Source of the DNA: an uncultured Lachnospiraceae bacterium
GTDB lineage: Bacteria; Bacillota; Clostridia; Lachnospirales; Lachnospiraceae
DNA length: 64,000 nt
Assembly: GCA_944383545.1 (NCBI GenBank)
Contig: CALWPY010000006.1
Span: 1-64,000, forward strand
Reading direction: 5' to 3'
Part shown: piece after piece, positions 38,501-47,349 of the stretch
Layout of the letters: each line of letters begins with the position of its first letter
Position numbering within the stretch: position 1 is the first letter of the stretch
The notes under the pieces: generated by a model
Databases searched by the model: none
What the model was told of the DNA's origin: nothing
The model's input: only the letters and a program-made list of their open reading frames with translations
Translations under genes and position numbers: made by a program

Positions 38501-41412
38501 TTTATAGAATCCTCATAATTTCCTCCATATAAAGCCCCAAAGCTTCCTCTGGTTGCATCAGACCACGGATTACCCTGAAGTATCTGATATGCCTGCTGAC
38601 ATTCAGTACACAGATAAAGCGTATTCATACCCTCTGCTCCCTGTCCGCTGTGAGGCATAATCTGAAGCACCTGCACAAGCTGTTTTGCCTCAGGGTCAGG
38701 ATTTGCAACCTTTGAAAGTCCTGAATAAGAAGCACATGCCTCTCCATTAGAATCTGTAACTTCAAATTTCCAGTATACCGGACCATAGAAAGAAGATGAA
38801 AGCTCATATTCAAATGTACCCGATGCGCCTCCCGATGCCTGTCTGAAGACCTCATCTTCACTGAATAAACTGTTTCCGTCATCATCTATATACAGCTTTA
38901 AATTATAACTCGTACTTGAACCTGTAATCTCATACTTAAATTTTAATTTACCACTGGTAAGTATAGAGTCATCATTATTCTGGTCATATAAGCTAGGCAT
39001 ACTTGTAAGTACAAGCTTAGGTCTCTGATTTGATGTAGTTATCAAATCTGCAAGTCTCTGAGCATCACCGTCAGTATTCTCAACTCCGGTCAAATAGTCG
39101 GTTGAATCTCCGATTTTACCTGCAAACACGGTAGCATATCCTTTAACCGTATTCAAACCATACTTTCCGTTTACATTTTCAACCTGTACTGTTTTTTCAT
39201 TGTCAAAATTCCATAAAATGTTGGAATTACCTGCTTCTTCAAGCTCCTTTGCATGAGTAAGGAATTCATACATTTTAGATTCAGGGTCAATCAAATGCTG
39301 CTCTGTCTGCTGCACTACGGCATTCTCATAAGCCTCAGAAACATCTTTACTGAATACAATCGGCATTCCTGCATTAACATATTCAATAAGTTCATCTAAT
39401 TTATCCTGTGTTAAATCGTTTCCTGTCTGAACGCCAAACGAATCCTGTGTAGTACCATTTAAGGTTACATTACCATAGATGGCACCGCCCCTCAAACCGC
39501 CTGAAGAATTAACACCTCCGACATAAAAGGTATACAAATCACCATTATGGTAATACATATTATAGGTTGGTACAAGATTTCTAATATTTGCCTCAGAGCC
39601 CCAGCCAAAGATACGTCCCATTATAAAATAATCTATATCTTTTATTGCTGAATTATTTCCGCCAATATATATAAGGTCATAAGTATCAATAAGCGTATCC
39701 TTATTACAGATAAATTCTTCTGTAGACATCTGAACAAGATTTATCTGGTCATAAGGTATTCCCGTAACATGAGCAATTTTCGCCTTAGAAAGCTCCCATG
39801 CATAATATTCCTGATACTCATCTGATATTTCATCAAGTGTAGTTCCGTTTAATATGGAATCCGGGTCAGTATAATAATTACCTTCGCCATAATAACTTGC
39901 AGCGCTTCCTTCTCTAGGTGTTACCGTTGCAATTCTTAATGCAAGTTCCTCATCTATAGGATAACTTGGCTGAAGTTCAAGCACTGTATACATTGTTGAA
40001 GCATTTCCCTGTCCTCCTATGCCTCTGTACGCACCTGCATTAATTATACTTACAATCGGGGCCATTGTATTTCCTGAAGTAGCTGCAGCAAACATATTCA
40101 CCTGGTCCTGATTAGTTACAAGAATATTTGAATATCTTGCTATTTCTTTGGAAGTTGCCACCATATAAAATAACTCTGCGTAATTTGTATCATTATTTAC
40201 TTCTCCGGTAGTATCATCTGACGTACCTGATACTAACGAAGAATCATAAACCAAATGCTGATTAGCATACATAACACCCGCCAGTTTGTTATATACGGCA
40301 TCACTTATAATAGATGATGCTCCGCAGTCAGCCTCCATAATAATCATGTCATATCCTGACAGATCCATATCTTCAGTTTCATCCATTGATACCGTTTCAA
40401 ATCTTACATATGTAGGTCTTATTTCTCTGGCATTATATCCGTAATTATATAAATCTGAGCCTGCTGATAATACATATGTATTTTCGAGAGTAACTTCATT
40501 TCCTGCAGCATCTGATGCCGTAGCCAGTGTACATGGCTCTGTCAGACCATTCTTAACCATATCCGTAAGTGTGGTATTTGTTGAAGTTTCATCTCTGACT
40601 ATTGTAAGTATTGTTGCAATAGTTTCGTTATTACCGTTATTTTCAACATTAAGCCAATTTGAACTTAAAGTATCACCATGCATAGGAAGGTACATGGAAT
40701 CATTACGGTGGTTAAAAAAGTCTTCTGCACTATTTGTACTGTTCCAGTTAAATGTATATCTGGATGAGCCATAAACTTCAAACAGATTTGTAACAAGCAT
40801 TCCTACTGTCTTAGATGACTGCTTTTCAATTATTTCCGTCTCTGTAGGACTGTCAATCATCATAGGCTTATAATCACCTACCGCAAATGTATGCAGAAGG
40901 GTATATACGTCCTCAGGCAAATCGTTTGATTGTGAATACTGATTTCCCGGCTGGTTGTTTACATATATAAAATCAGCCTGAGACATTTTCTGGAGCGCCT
41001 CTGTCAAATCTACGGCACCTGAATTCAAATCAGCTACTGAATAAAACGTATAATCAATTTTTCCGTCAGGCATTTCACCATCAATAGTTCTGTTTGCATT
41101 GATAACTAATTCCTGGAAAATTGTCTTACCTGATTCATCGGCTGTCACCATACTCTGTAAGGCTGAAGGTGAGCCGGAGCCGATTTCTACTATATGATAT
41201 ACAGTATCTACATCTGCATCTGTAGATGTAGCCGTTTCAATAATTCTGTCAATGTTAGTTTTTGTATTTGATGCAGCTTCAACATCGGTAGTGCCGGAAC
41301 CGGTATTATCATTATTATCGGCAAGAGAGAAAGAAAGTATTGCGACTGTAATAGTCATTATAAGCATTACAGCAAAGGCTGCAATAATTACTCTTTTATT
41401 TACTTTTCCCAT
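35566..41412 (-). CDS. Giant exported protein, candidate pilus-tip adhesin
   Basis: A 1948-aa protein at the 3' end of the pilus operon. An N-terminal helix (about 6-31) serves as signal or anchor, followed by an acidic Ser/Thr/Asn-rich exported chain. Several segments look like alpha/beta class I amidotransferase-like folds without the catalytic Cys (SQADFIYVNNQPG; YDMIIMEADCG; YDLIYIGGN; YSAVVIGAAEDFGGED near 1267). A Cys pair (CTECQQ) lies near 934. Two Ig-like (Big-type) domains lie at about 1425-1560 (DANGLAVFEL, DPNGNPVSGRS). There is no sortase motif. I do not recognise a characterised family. It follows four prepilin-like genes, the place held by PilY1 adhesins in proteobacterial minor-pilin operons, so tip or secreted adhesin is my inference. 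The ATG at 41412 has GGAG 11 bases upstream; a TTG ten codons earlier is possible. Confidence 0.7.
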   Translation of the reverse strand: MGKVNKRVIIAAFAVMLIMTITVAILSFSLADNNDNTGSGTTDVEAASNTKTNIDRIIETATSTDADVDTVYHIVEIGSGSPSALQSMVTADESGKTIFQELVINANRTIDGEMPDGKIDYTFYSVADLNSGAVDLTEALQKMSQADFIYVNNQPGNQYSQSNDLPEDVYTLLHTFAVGDYKPMMIDSPTETEIIEKQSSKTVGMLVTNLFEVYGSSRYTFNWNSTNSAEDFFNHRNDSMYLPMHGDTLSSNWLNVENNGNNETIATILTIVRDETSTNTTLTDMVKNGLTEPCTLATASDAAGNEVTLENTYVLSAGSDLYNYGYNAREIRPTYVRFETVSMDETEDMDLSGYDMIIMEADCGASSIISDAVYNKLAGVMYANQHLVYDSSLVSGTSDDTTGEVNNDTNYAELFYMVATSKEIARYSNILVTNQDQVNMFAAATSGNTMAPIVSIINAGAYRGIGGQGNASTMYTVLELQPSYPIDEELALRIATVTPREGSAASYYGEGNYYTDPDSILNGTTLDEISDEYQEYYAWELSKAKIAHVTGIPYDQINLVQMSTEEFICNKDTLIDTYDLIYIGGNNSAIKDIDYFIMGRIFGWGSEANIRNLVPTYNMYYHNGDLYTFYVGGVNSSGGLRGGAIYGNVTLNGTTQDSFGVQTGNDLTQDKLDELIEYVNAGMPIVFSKDVSEAYENAVVQQTEQHLIDPESKMYEFLTHAKELEEAGNSNILWNFDNEKTVQVENVNGKYGLNTVKGYATVFAGKIGDSTDYLTGVENTDGDAQRLADLITTSNQRPKLVLTSMPSLYDQNNDDSILTSGKLKFKYEITGSSTSYNLKLYIDDDGNSLFSEDEVFRQASGGASGTFEYELSSSFYGPVYWKFEVTDSNGEACASYSGLSKVANPDPEAKQLVQVLQIMPHSGQGAEGMNTLYLCTECQQAYQILQGNPWSDATRGSFGALYGGNYEDSINDPDYPRGKSLTITRLGTNSLGYHEHKFGIVKYDSTLTLENGSTTITGIDDWDVNLADELSDDYDFKLDIVTEEQFEEMCQEVYDAYNFTEAEAESIVQGFTMEDDDSDKEEYDAMTTMEKAIYITSRQYFERSSDYWQLYNFMREEEAGASTVEGSDLVNEEISGISKTTKTAAEELEDCIQRMIDNVTESNARPYGLTASELRDELQRLLDTDKYYDYYSIGTSRYNELSGAILGNGETIDTYFVEWRNAKNKELSYYDNYIENLRLSSVTGEDRNIWDIYETYSAVVIGAAEDFGGEDIEDIGTEAFLKYVEQNGTMVLFHDTMSKFADTGSVNLTDDLRAALGMDARHMEIDEEELDSTGLVYADTQATISVAGMGSYTTTISKSTSETRIDMQAQATKLDSQTVYFTGAQQNWGAVSYTISGNTNSIDLSARLTSWNNTLFDNITENSKDETLTDIGTSTINLYCYSNSGTPVSGMRVYMCSSGDSSNASNIIATATTDANGLAVFELNNYEVNSFDATVTRTGDSTETGSNIITVNVIDPNGNPVSGRSINVSMNGNNYSGTTDNEGTASILIDSNAFSSVDTSSYSQIYLPYKTVDGYDSSEYYISPLSKFTSDPTSMWLYRYQQVNNNYYVSANKYLSAIALTPIVAIGESASNTNAGGLMYKYADVAYANMAYWAYAASNTTGEDANVKFGTNRATQNNEGIVTSYPFKISSRLNISGTHNQTFVLDVEDEDLVVWYSLAGGTNGKDSSIYAASPNDGADNYFIYSYKGITYCGAGHSKVTGIGKDNNDERMLYINIICNSVRNSAKMPTINVYDYNQGEKLGDFIKVDADGSYYAKVDDMNAIPTFAYKATTDEETEITNVKIYYDLDYLTNQTGAYTNDANHILIFESNYDPANNVASGLLKQVDTSVARNVTINGELVTALQLRPEYFDPYNQEYTYIVIAVTDTEGNTVYQRIKIMMTQYLHDLT

Positions 41413-41434
41413 TATTCTTCTCACTCCTTTCCTT

Positions 41435-42256
41435 CTACTCAAAATCCTTTAATACATAAGAATTTCTTATATTGACCATTCCGAGCGTTGTATAACTCAT
41501 GCTCTTATCTGCAAACATAAGCTCAATCCCTATCGAATTGTTTTCTGCATCTACCGTTGCCACTGCACCAGTAACAGTCGTTCCGTCAGCCAGTTCTACA
41601 TAATTTAAAGAAGAAGAATACAACTGATTGGACTTATCAGCTCCTGATGCCGTATCATTTAAGGTGGTCATATATTCATATGTCCTTGAAAGATACATGT
41701 TCTTTCCGTCAAATTCATATACTGCCGTACATGTATCCACAGATAATGCGCTTGCTTCTGACTGTTTATCTGTTGGAACAGCACTTATATCCATCGGCAC
41801 CGCATATTTTATTGTAAGCTTTGTTATATATACCTCTGTATATGATGTAGTTCCTGTATCATAAGTGGTCTTAAGGGTCATAAAATCTGATTTTCCTAAC
41901 TGCTGCTCACTCGGCAACGCTTCGATATCCGACCCTCGCATATAAATAGCTTCACTTACATCTGTTCCTGATACTACAGCTCCCACATTTGTTTCATCAA
42001 ACTCAAACTTATCACCGGATGTAATAACATATCCCTCAAGCCTGATATTCTTTGCCTGCATTATAGCATCGGTAATATTATCATATGTTTCCTGTGCCGA
42101 GTTCTGTACAGTTATATCTGCCTTTGTCTTCTTAAAAGAAGTCATCTGAACTCCCATTAGTCCGCATATAGCCGTCATAAGCAGTGCTAAGATAGCCATG
42201 GCGATAATCAGCTCCACGAGAGTGAATCCGCCATTATTGTTTAGTCTTTTTTTCAA
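41435..42256 (-). CDS. Prepilin-like minor pilin (PilW-like)
   Basis: A 273-aa type IV prepilin-like protein. The class III leader is cut after G10 (NNNGG|FTLVE), giving F1 and E5 in the mature form, followed by a hydrophobic helix (LIIAMAILALLMTAICGL). The C-terminal domain is beta-rich and otherwise unrecognised. The start is TTG at 42256 with GGAG 9 bases upstream. Size and order suggest a PilW/PilJ-type minor pilin. It precedes the giant exported protein by 22 bases. Confidence 0.85.
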   Translation of the reverse strand: MKKRLNNNGGFTLVELIIAMAILALLMTAICGLMGVQMTSFKKTKADITVQNSAQETYDNITDAIMQAKNIRLEGYVITSGDKFEFDETNVGAVVSGTDVSEAIYMRGSDIEALPSEQQLGKSDFMTLKTTYDTGTTSYTEVYITKLTIKYAVPMDISAVPTDKQSEASALSVDTCTAVYEFDGKNMYLSRTYEYMTTLNDTASGADKSNQLYSSSLNYVELADGTTVTGAVATVDAENNSIGIELMFADKSMSYTTLGMVNIRNSYVLKDFE

Positions 42257-42273
42257 CGCTCATCACTCCCATC

Positions 42274-42852
42274 TTATCTCAGCTCATGGCTGCCGTTTTT
42301 TCTTAAGATTACATTTGCAACCATATTGCCATTTCTTTTATAGAAATTATAAGTGCCGTCTCCTTCAATACAGCCACCGTTTCTGCTGTATCTTATTATA
42401 ACTCCACTGTCATCTATATCCGCTTCAGTGCCGCCTGTAGAAGTATAAGTTACCCTTACATATGACGTAAGCGACTTTCCTTTTCCATTGTTATTTGAAT
42501 CCGTTGTACTGTTGAATATATATGTATCATTCGCTACATCATAATAGCCTCTCATTACATAATATATATCTCCATCCTTATACACCCTCAGACAATGGAC
42601 ATAATCTTCATGCATTTCTGCTATTCCGTCACTGTCAGCATCATATGTACATACTGTATTCTTTGATTTTGTTATTAAAGTCGCCACTTCTGAATCAAAT
42701 GTTACAGAAGCCTCCTTAGCCTTGGCTGAATTAATAAGAGTAATTGAAATTCCCGCTGCCATGGAAAGCACAGCAATAATGGCAAGTACAATTATCATTT
42801 CTACCAAAGTATAACCACTATTATTATTTTTTAAATTTTTATAGTTTTTCAT
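42274..42852 (-). CDS. Prepilin-like minor pilin
   Basis: A 192-aa prepilin-like protein. The leader is cut after G13 (NNNSG|YTLVE) with E5 conserved, followed by helix MIIVLAIIAVLSMAAGISI. The globular part has two Cys that could pair (TVCTYD, VHCLRV) and another in NGGCIEGDG. The ATG at 42852 has GAGGTG 6 bases upstream. It resembles GspH/FimT-type minor pilins in size. Confidence 0.85.
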   Translation of the reverse strand: MKNYKNLKNNNSGYTLVEMIIVLAIIAVLSMAAGISITLINSAKAKEASVTFDSEVATLITKSKNTVCTYDADSDGIAEMHEDYVHCLRVYKDGDIYYVMRGYYDVANDTYIFNSTTDSNNNGKGKSLTSYVRVTYTSTGGTEADIDDSGVIIRYSRNGGCIEGDGTYNFYKRNGNMVANVILRKNGSHELR

Positions 42853-42863
42853 AATCGGCACCT

Positions 42864-45683
42864 CTATTCTACATTCTTCATCCAGTTGTCATATCTTACA
42901 ACATCTGAATAATCTATAGCATCAATAGTTTTAGTGTCCGTTGAAACTTCAGTATTTTCATTTTCAGAATCTTCATAACCCTTAAAGAGCGACAATACAA
43001 ATTTTGCGTTATCACTTCCATCAAGCTGACATTCTCTCAGAATGGCCTTGCAGACTTCAGCGTTTGCTGACATGGTGGTAAGCTGGTTATTTATATAAAT
43101 CTTACCTCCAGATACTATAAGACCTTCAAATTTAACTACACTTGCATCAAAGGTTATATCTCCCTTGGATAAGATTATTCCTCTTACAATTCCGTCACCA
43201 TCATAATCATTTATTGCTAAATCTCCACCTACCCATACCGAATATCCTGAATTAAGATTTAATACATCTGAGCCATTGTCCGTATCAGACATTTTAGGTC
43301 TGATAAAAGTTGTTGCTGTAATCTTATTAAAATTAAAATACCTGTTTATAGGTGTGATTGATGCTTCACCGCGGTCGTTTACAAGATTTTCTACATATAT
43401 TGCCTCACTGTCAGCTGCCGATAAATCCATTAAAGCCCACTTAACATAGTTATAATGGCTCTCATAAGTATCCGAAGCATTAATAAGGTCTGTAGGTGTA
43501 ACCGATACAGATGTCTCACCCAGAAGAGCCGTCGGTATATTTATATCCTTCTGAGAAACAATATTAAATGAAGTACCCGATTTTGAAGTAATCGCACCAC
43601 TTGAATATATAGTGGCAGCACCAATTTCAGATGTTGTATCAGGAAGAATTATATTTCCCGATTCAAAATCCTCATAATTAGTAATATCCGTAAGATAATC
43701 GCTTATGGAACTGAGTGGATTATTAAGTTCCGCCACATAGTCAATTATAAATCCCTCCGCCATATCTTCAGCAGAATCAAAAGTTCCCGTAGGTGAAATC
43801 TGTCCGCTCTCATACATTTCATAAGCTGTTTCAAAATCAATGTAATAATACATTTTTCCTGAAACCGATACACCTATACATGGGATACTCTGCGTATCTC
43901 CAAAATATTTGGTAAACAAAGTACTGCCGGTCAATGCAGGATGAAGTGTTGCCAGATAATAATCTTCTCCCTCAACAGCAGTAGGCACACCCATATATGT
44001 TATAGGTATATATGCCACCTGACTTACCTTGGTCGAAATACTTTCTCCTGTCTTATAATCCTGAGAAGCACTGTTATATGTATAAGTTTCTCTCTTAACA
44101 TTTTCAGGCTCGTCAACTGTTCCTATATTATCATCATACTCAGAAATAGTCTTTGAAAGCTCTATGTATGAACGGCCGGCAAGAAAAATCACTTCTGTTC
44201 TTGATAAATCAAGAGTTGCATCTTCACCGTTAACTATAATTGCACTACTGTTATAATGTCCTCTGTTAGCTGTAGTTCCATCCGAATCCGTATACTGGAA
44301 ATCAGCCGTATCAACAGTAGGAATAAATGTTCTGTCATCTTTGCTTGTACTGTCACCATATCCATAATAAGAGCCATATAAGCTGAAAGATGCGCTGTCA
44401 GCATTTACTTCCAAATCATCTCTTACATACATGTTAGCCCTTAAAACAGCAGTTGCACTGTTTACAGAAGCATTAGCAGTTGTAGTCGCTGTCGTATTTG
44501 CCCTTGTATATCCTCCAAGTACTACATTATCCGCCCAGATTTCTGCAGTAGATACCGTATTTCCATTACTTCCGTAAACCGAAAGAGAGCCTGTATTAAA
44601 TACAGATATAGTACCCGGAACTATAATGGTCTCGGCCATAACTGAAACATCAGAACCATTAACATAAAAACCTGAATATTTACTAAGTTCATTTACTCCG
44701 TCATAATATTGTAATGGTGCTCCTTCATTATTAGCCGCATAGTTTTTGTTATAATAAGTATTTACTCCGGAAGCACCGTCTTCATATTGATTAAATGTTA
44801 CGCTTCCCAGATAATAATCGAAATCTTCCCCATTTATAGTCTGGCTGTATTCTGCATATTCGGCATATTCATCATCAGAAATATCAGAATACATATTCTG
44901 ATTATAATCCTTGTTATAATAATCCGCCGCCGCGTATATATTTCCGTTTATGGTAAGCGGAACGCTTGGCTCCTGATTAACTTCAACTCCTGAATCAGCT
45001 ATCATGGCAAAGTCAAATACATTTGCATAGTCCACATTTACACTGTTAAAATTTACCGTAAAATCCGGTCTTCCTATGACTATGTCAGTCGTAATTGTTT
45101 GTGTATAAGTGTCATTAGCTGTCGAACGGCTGTATTCAACTGTTCTTGTCAGTTTTACATTTCTTATAACAATTCTGTCTAGCGCTTCTCCACTTGTCCA
45201 TGCCTCTCCATTTGCATTCAGTTTTTCAACTCTTATGGCAGATTTATCAAGCTTTACCGTGTCATTTGATATGTACTTTTCAAGCTCATTTGCAATTTCT
45301 GCATTAAAATAGGTGGATGTTGCCATTTCCTCCATGAACTTATCTTTAAACAAGTTATTTGCGGCATCATCACCAATGTTAACATATGCACCCTCAGCTA
45401 AATCGTATCTTACCATGTTTTCAACGGTATATGAATAAGCTTCCTTCATGTATTCAACTGTCTGATTGCCTACACCTGCGTAAATCTCATCCATCGCCTG
45501 TTCAACATAATAGAAATTGTCTCTGGCATTATAATCATATAACTTAAGCCTGTAAACATATCCTACCGCTGAAAGAAGCGCTCCTACAAGAATTCCGACA
45601 AAAGCCAGTGCAACAACCACAAGTACAAGACTAGAGCCGGAGTTATCCAATTTTTTGTGAAGCTTTTTTATTATTTTCTTCAA
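42864..45683 (-). CDS. 939-aa PilX/GspK-like giant minor pilin
   Basis: A 939-aa protein with a prepilin-like N-terminus (NSG|SSLVLVVVALAFVGIL). It lacks E5 (Leu at mature position 5), as GspK-type initiating pseudopilins lack it. The helix is followed by a PilX-like region (YYVEQAMDEIYAGVG) and a very long Asn/Thr/Tyr/Asp-rich beta region. That region has short repeats suggestive of a beta-solenoid (GTISVFNTGSLSVYG, ADNVVLGGY, GGDLAINDYDGDGIVRG, KGDITFDASVVKFEG). PilX proteins are usually below 250 aa. It lies directly before the small minor pilin (11 bases) and one base after the PilV-like gene. Confidence 0.75.
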   Translation of the reverse strand: MKKIIKKLHKKLDNSGSSLVLVVVALAFVGILVGALLSAVGYVYRLKLYDYNARDNFYYVEQAMDEIYAGVGNQTVEYMKEAYSYTVENMVRYDLAEGAYVNIGDDAANNLFKDKFMEEMATSTYFNAEIANELEKYISNDTVKLDKSAIRVEKLNANGEAWTSGEALDRIVIRNVKLTRTVEYSRSTANDTYTQTITTDIVIGRPDFTVNFNSVNVDYANVFDFAMIADSGVEVNQEPSVPLTINGNIYAAADYYNKDYNQNMYSDISDDEYAEYAEYSQTINGEDFDYYLGSVTFNQYEDGASGVNTYYNKNYAANNEGAPLQYYDGVNELSKYSGFYVNGSDVSVMAETIIVPGTISVFNTGSLSVYGSNGNTVSTAEIWADNVVLGGYTRANTTATTTANASVNSATAVLRANMYVRDDLEVNADSASFSLYGSYYGYGDSTSKDDRTFIPTVDTADFQYTDSDGTTANRGHYNSSAIIVNGEDATLDLSRTEVIFLAGRSYIELSKTISEYDDNIGTVDEPENVKRETYTYNSASQDYKTGESISTKVSQVAYIPITYMGVPTAVEGEDYYLATLHPALTGSTLFTKYFGDTQSIPCIGVSVSGKMYYYIDFETAYEMYESGQISPTGTFDSAEDMAEGFIIDYVAELNNPLSSISDYLTDITNYEDFESGNIILPDTTSEIGAATIYSSGAITSKSGTSFNIVSQKDINIPTALLGETSVSVTPTDLINASDTYESHYNYVKWALMDLSAADSEAIYVENLVNDRGEASITPINRYFNFNKITATTFIRPKMSDTDNGSDVLNLNSGYSVWVGGDLAINDYDGDGIVRGIILSKGDITFDASVVKFEGLIVSGGKIYINNQLTTMSANAEVCKAILRECQLDGSDNAKFVLSLFKGYEDSENENTEVSTDTKTIDAIDYSDVVRYDNWMKNVE

Positions 45684-47333
45684 TTAATTAGCCCCCTTTG
45701 CACCTGTGAATGTTGTTTCGCTGCCTGATATCACATCACCATCATCATCTGTTCTGAACAGCCTTACCGTAACCGAATAAAGTCGTCCGTCATATCTTGT
45801 ATCTTCTGAAATCGGCTTGATATAATCCGACCTTGTCGTGTCTGACGTATCCTCTGAATATTCAGGATATCCTGTAAGTTCAGTTCCGTCAGGATTTTTT
45901 AAATTAGGTATATACGTCAAACCGCTTAGTATCTGCGAAAATTCAAAGGACTGTGCCATATTCATATTACTGCCGTCGCCTTCAATGTTCAGATTTGTAT
46001 AAATCATAAGTGGCTCGGTGCTTTTTGAAGGGTCCGTAAAATTAATCTGATTAATATATATTGTTACAGGACTCCATACACCGCCTGATACATTAGTCCA
46101 AAATACATTGTCTGAATATGCGCTCATATCATAACTGTTTGCGTCCTGCTTTACCGTAAGCTGTGAATTATCAGGTTTAATAAGATAAAGCTTTGCATCC
46201 TTTGAAGCTTCATCATTATATACAGTTATATAATCTCGACCTGCATACTGTGCGGTTGAATCAGTTGATTCCTCAACAAAAGGCTCATATATAAAGTAAA
46301 TATCCGGAGCTTCATTTGTATAAAAGCGCTGTGAATATACATTATAATTAAGTATATCCGTTACATCAACCGAATTACCGTTTCTTACCATTTTAGTACT
46401 TTCAGTATCTACTTCAACAAATCCCGGGTCAGGAGTTATGGAAATTGTATAAACATCACTGTAATATATATCACATGAAACATCATAATACGTCTTTCCG
46501 TCAGCCTCACCGCTGGTAATGGAAATCTTCGTAAATTTATTTGTACTTTCTCTAAAGTCTGCAGCACTAAATATAGATTCACCCTCTGTGTGATTCATAG
46601 CCTGCTCCCATGAACTATATGAAATCTGCTTCAGGTGACTCATCTTAAGAGCATAGAACTCAGATTCCGCCTGCTCATCAGAATTTGAAGCAACACCTTG
46701 TATAATGGCTACCTTTGTGCTGTCCAAATCCTGAACATAACCAAGATTCACTTCGTTCGGGTCAACATAACCTGAAGCTTCTGCATTCTGTTCACATATA
46801 ATATCTATTATATGATTATTACTGTCATATTTAACACAGCTTCCTTCATTTGTAAATGTATACCCATTCGACTGAAGAGCAGAGGTCTCGTCATCCGTAA
46901 AATCATATTTTACGTTAAAATCGTTGGCAAGGAGTCTGTTTGATAAATCATCTATCGAAACAGTACGGTTATATTCATTTTGATCTCTTCCCAAATTTTT
47001 CGAGTCAAGCACATAATCAGTAACCGTATATGAAACTGATGAGGACAATGTACTTCCCTCGACATTATGTACCTCACAGCTTACAGTAGTGGAAACAGGA
47101 GTTCCCGCTACTGTAACAGCCCCGTCTGCACCAATATCATCTATATCAGTTTTTTGGAAATATTCCAGAACATATTCTGCATTTTCTACTACATACTGTT
47201 TTTCCTTAGCCTGTGAGTTGACCCTTATAGACTGGACTAACTGCACAATAATCGGGGAAAGTAGTAATGTCAAAACGGCTATGGCTATAACAATTTCTAT
47301 CAAACTGAAACCTTTATTATTCTTTTTTGTCAT
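45684..47333 (-). CDS. Large prepilin-like protein (PilV-like)
   Basis: A 549-aa prepilin-like protein with leader NNKG|FSLIE, E5 conserved, and a helix (IVIAIAVLTLLLSPIIVQLV). The rest is an extracytoplasmic beta-rich domain of unknown family (SVSYTVTDYVLDSKNLG, VYTISITPDPGFVEVDTEST). It is much larger than a normal PilV (about 150-200 aa). The ATG at 47333 has GGAG 8 bases upstream. It follows the PilO-like gene by 16 bases. Confidence 0.8.
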   Translation of the reverse strand: MTKKNNKGFSLIEIVIAIAVLTLLLSPIIVQLVQSIRVNSQAKEKQYVVENAEYVLEYFQKTDIDDIGADGAVTVAGTPVSTTVSCEVHNVEGSTLSSSVSYTVTDYVLDSKNLGRDQNEYNRTVSIDDLSNRLLANDFNVKYDFTDDETSALQSNGYTFTNEGSCVKYDSNNHIIDIICEQNAEASGYVDPNEVNLGYVQDLDSTKVAIIQGVASNSDEQAESEFYALKMSHLKQISYSSWEQAMNHTEGESIFSAADFRESTNKFTKISITSGEADGKTYYDVSCDIYYSDVYTISITPDPGFVEVDTESTKMVRNGNSVDVTDILNYNVYSQRFYTNEAPDIYFIYEPFVEESTDSTAQYAGRDYITVYNDEASKDAKLYLIKPDNSQLTVKQDANSYDMSAYSDNVFWTNVSGGVWSPVTIYINQINFTDPSKSTEPLMIYTNLNIEGDGSNMNMAQSFEFSQILSGLTYIPNLKNPDGTELTGYPEYSEDTSDTTRSDYIKPISEDTRYDGRLYSVTVRLFRTDDDGDVISGSETTFTGAKGAN

Positions 47334-47349
47334 AGCGTTCACTCCAATC

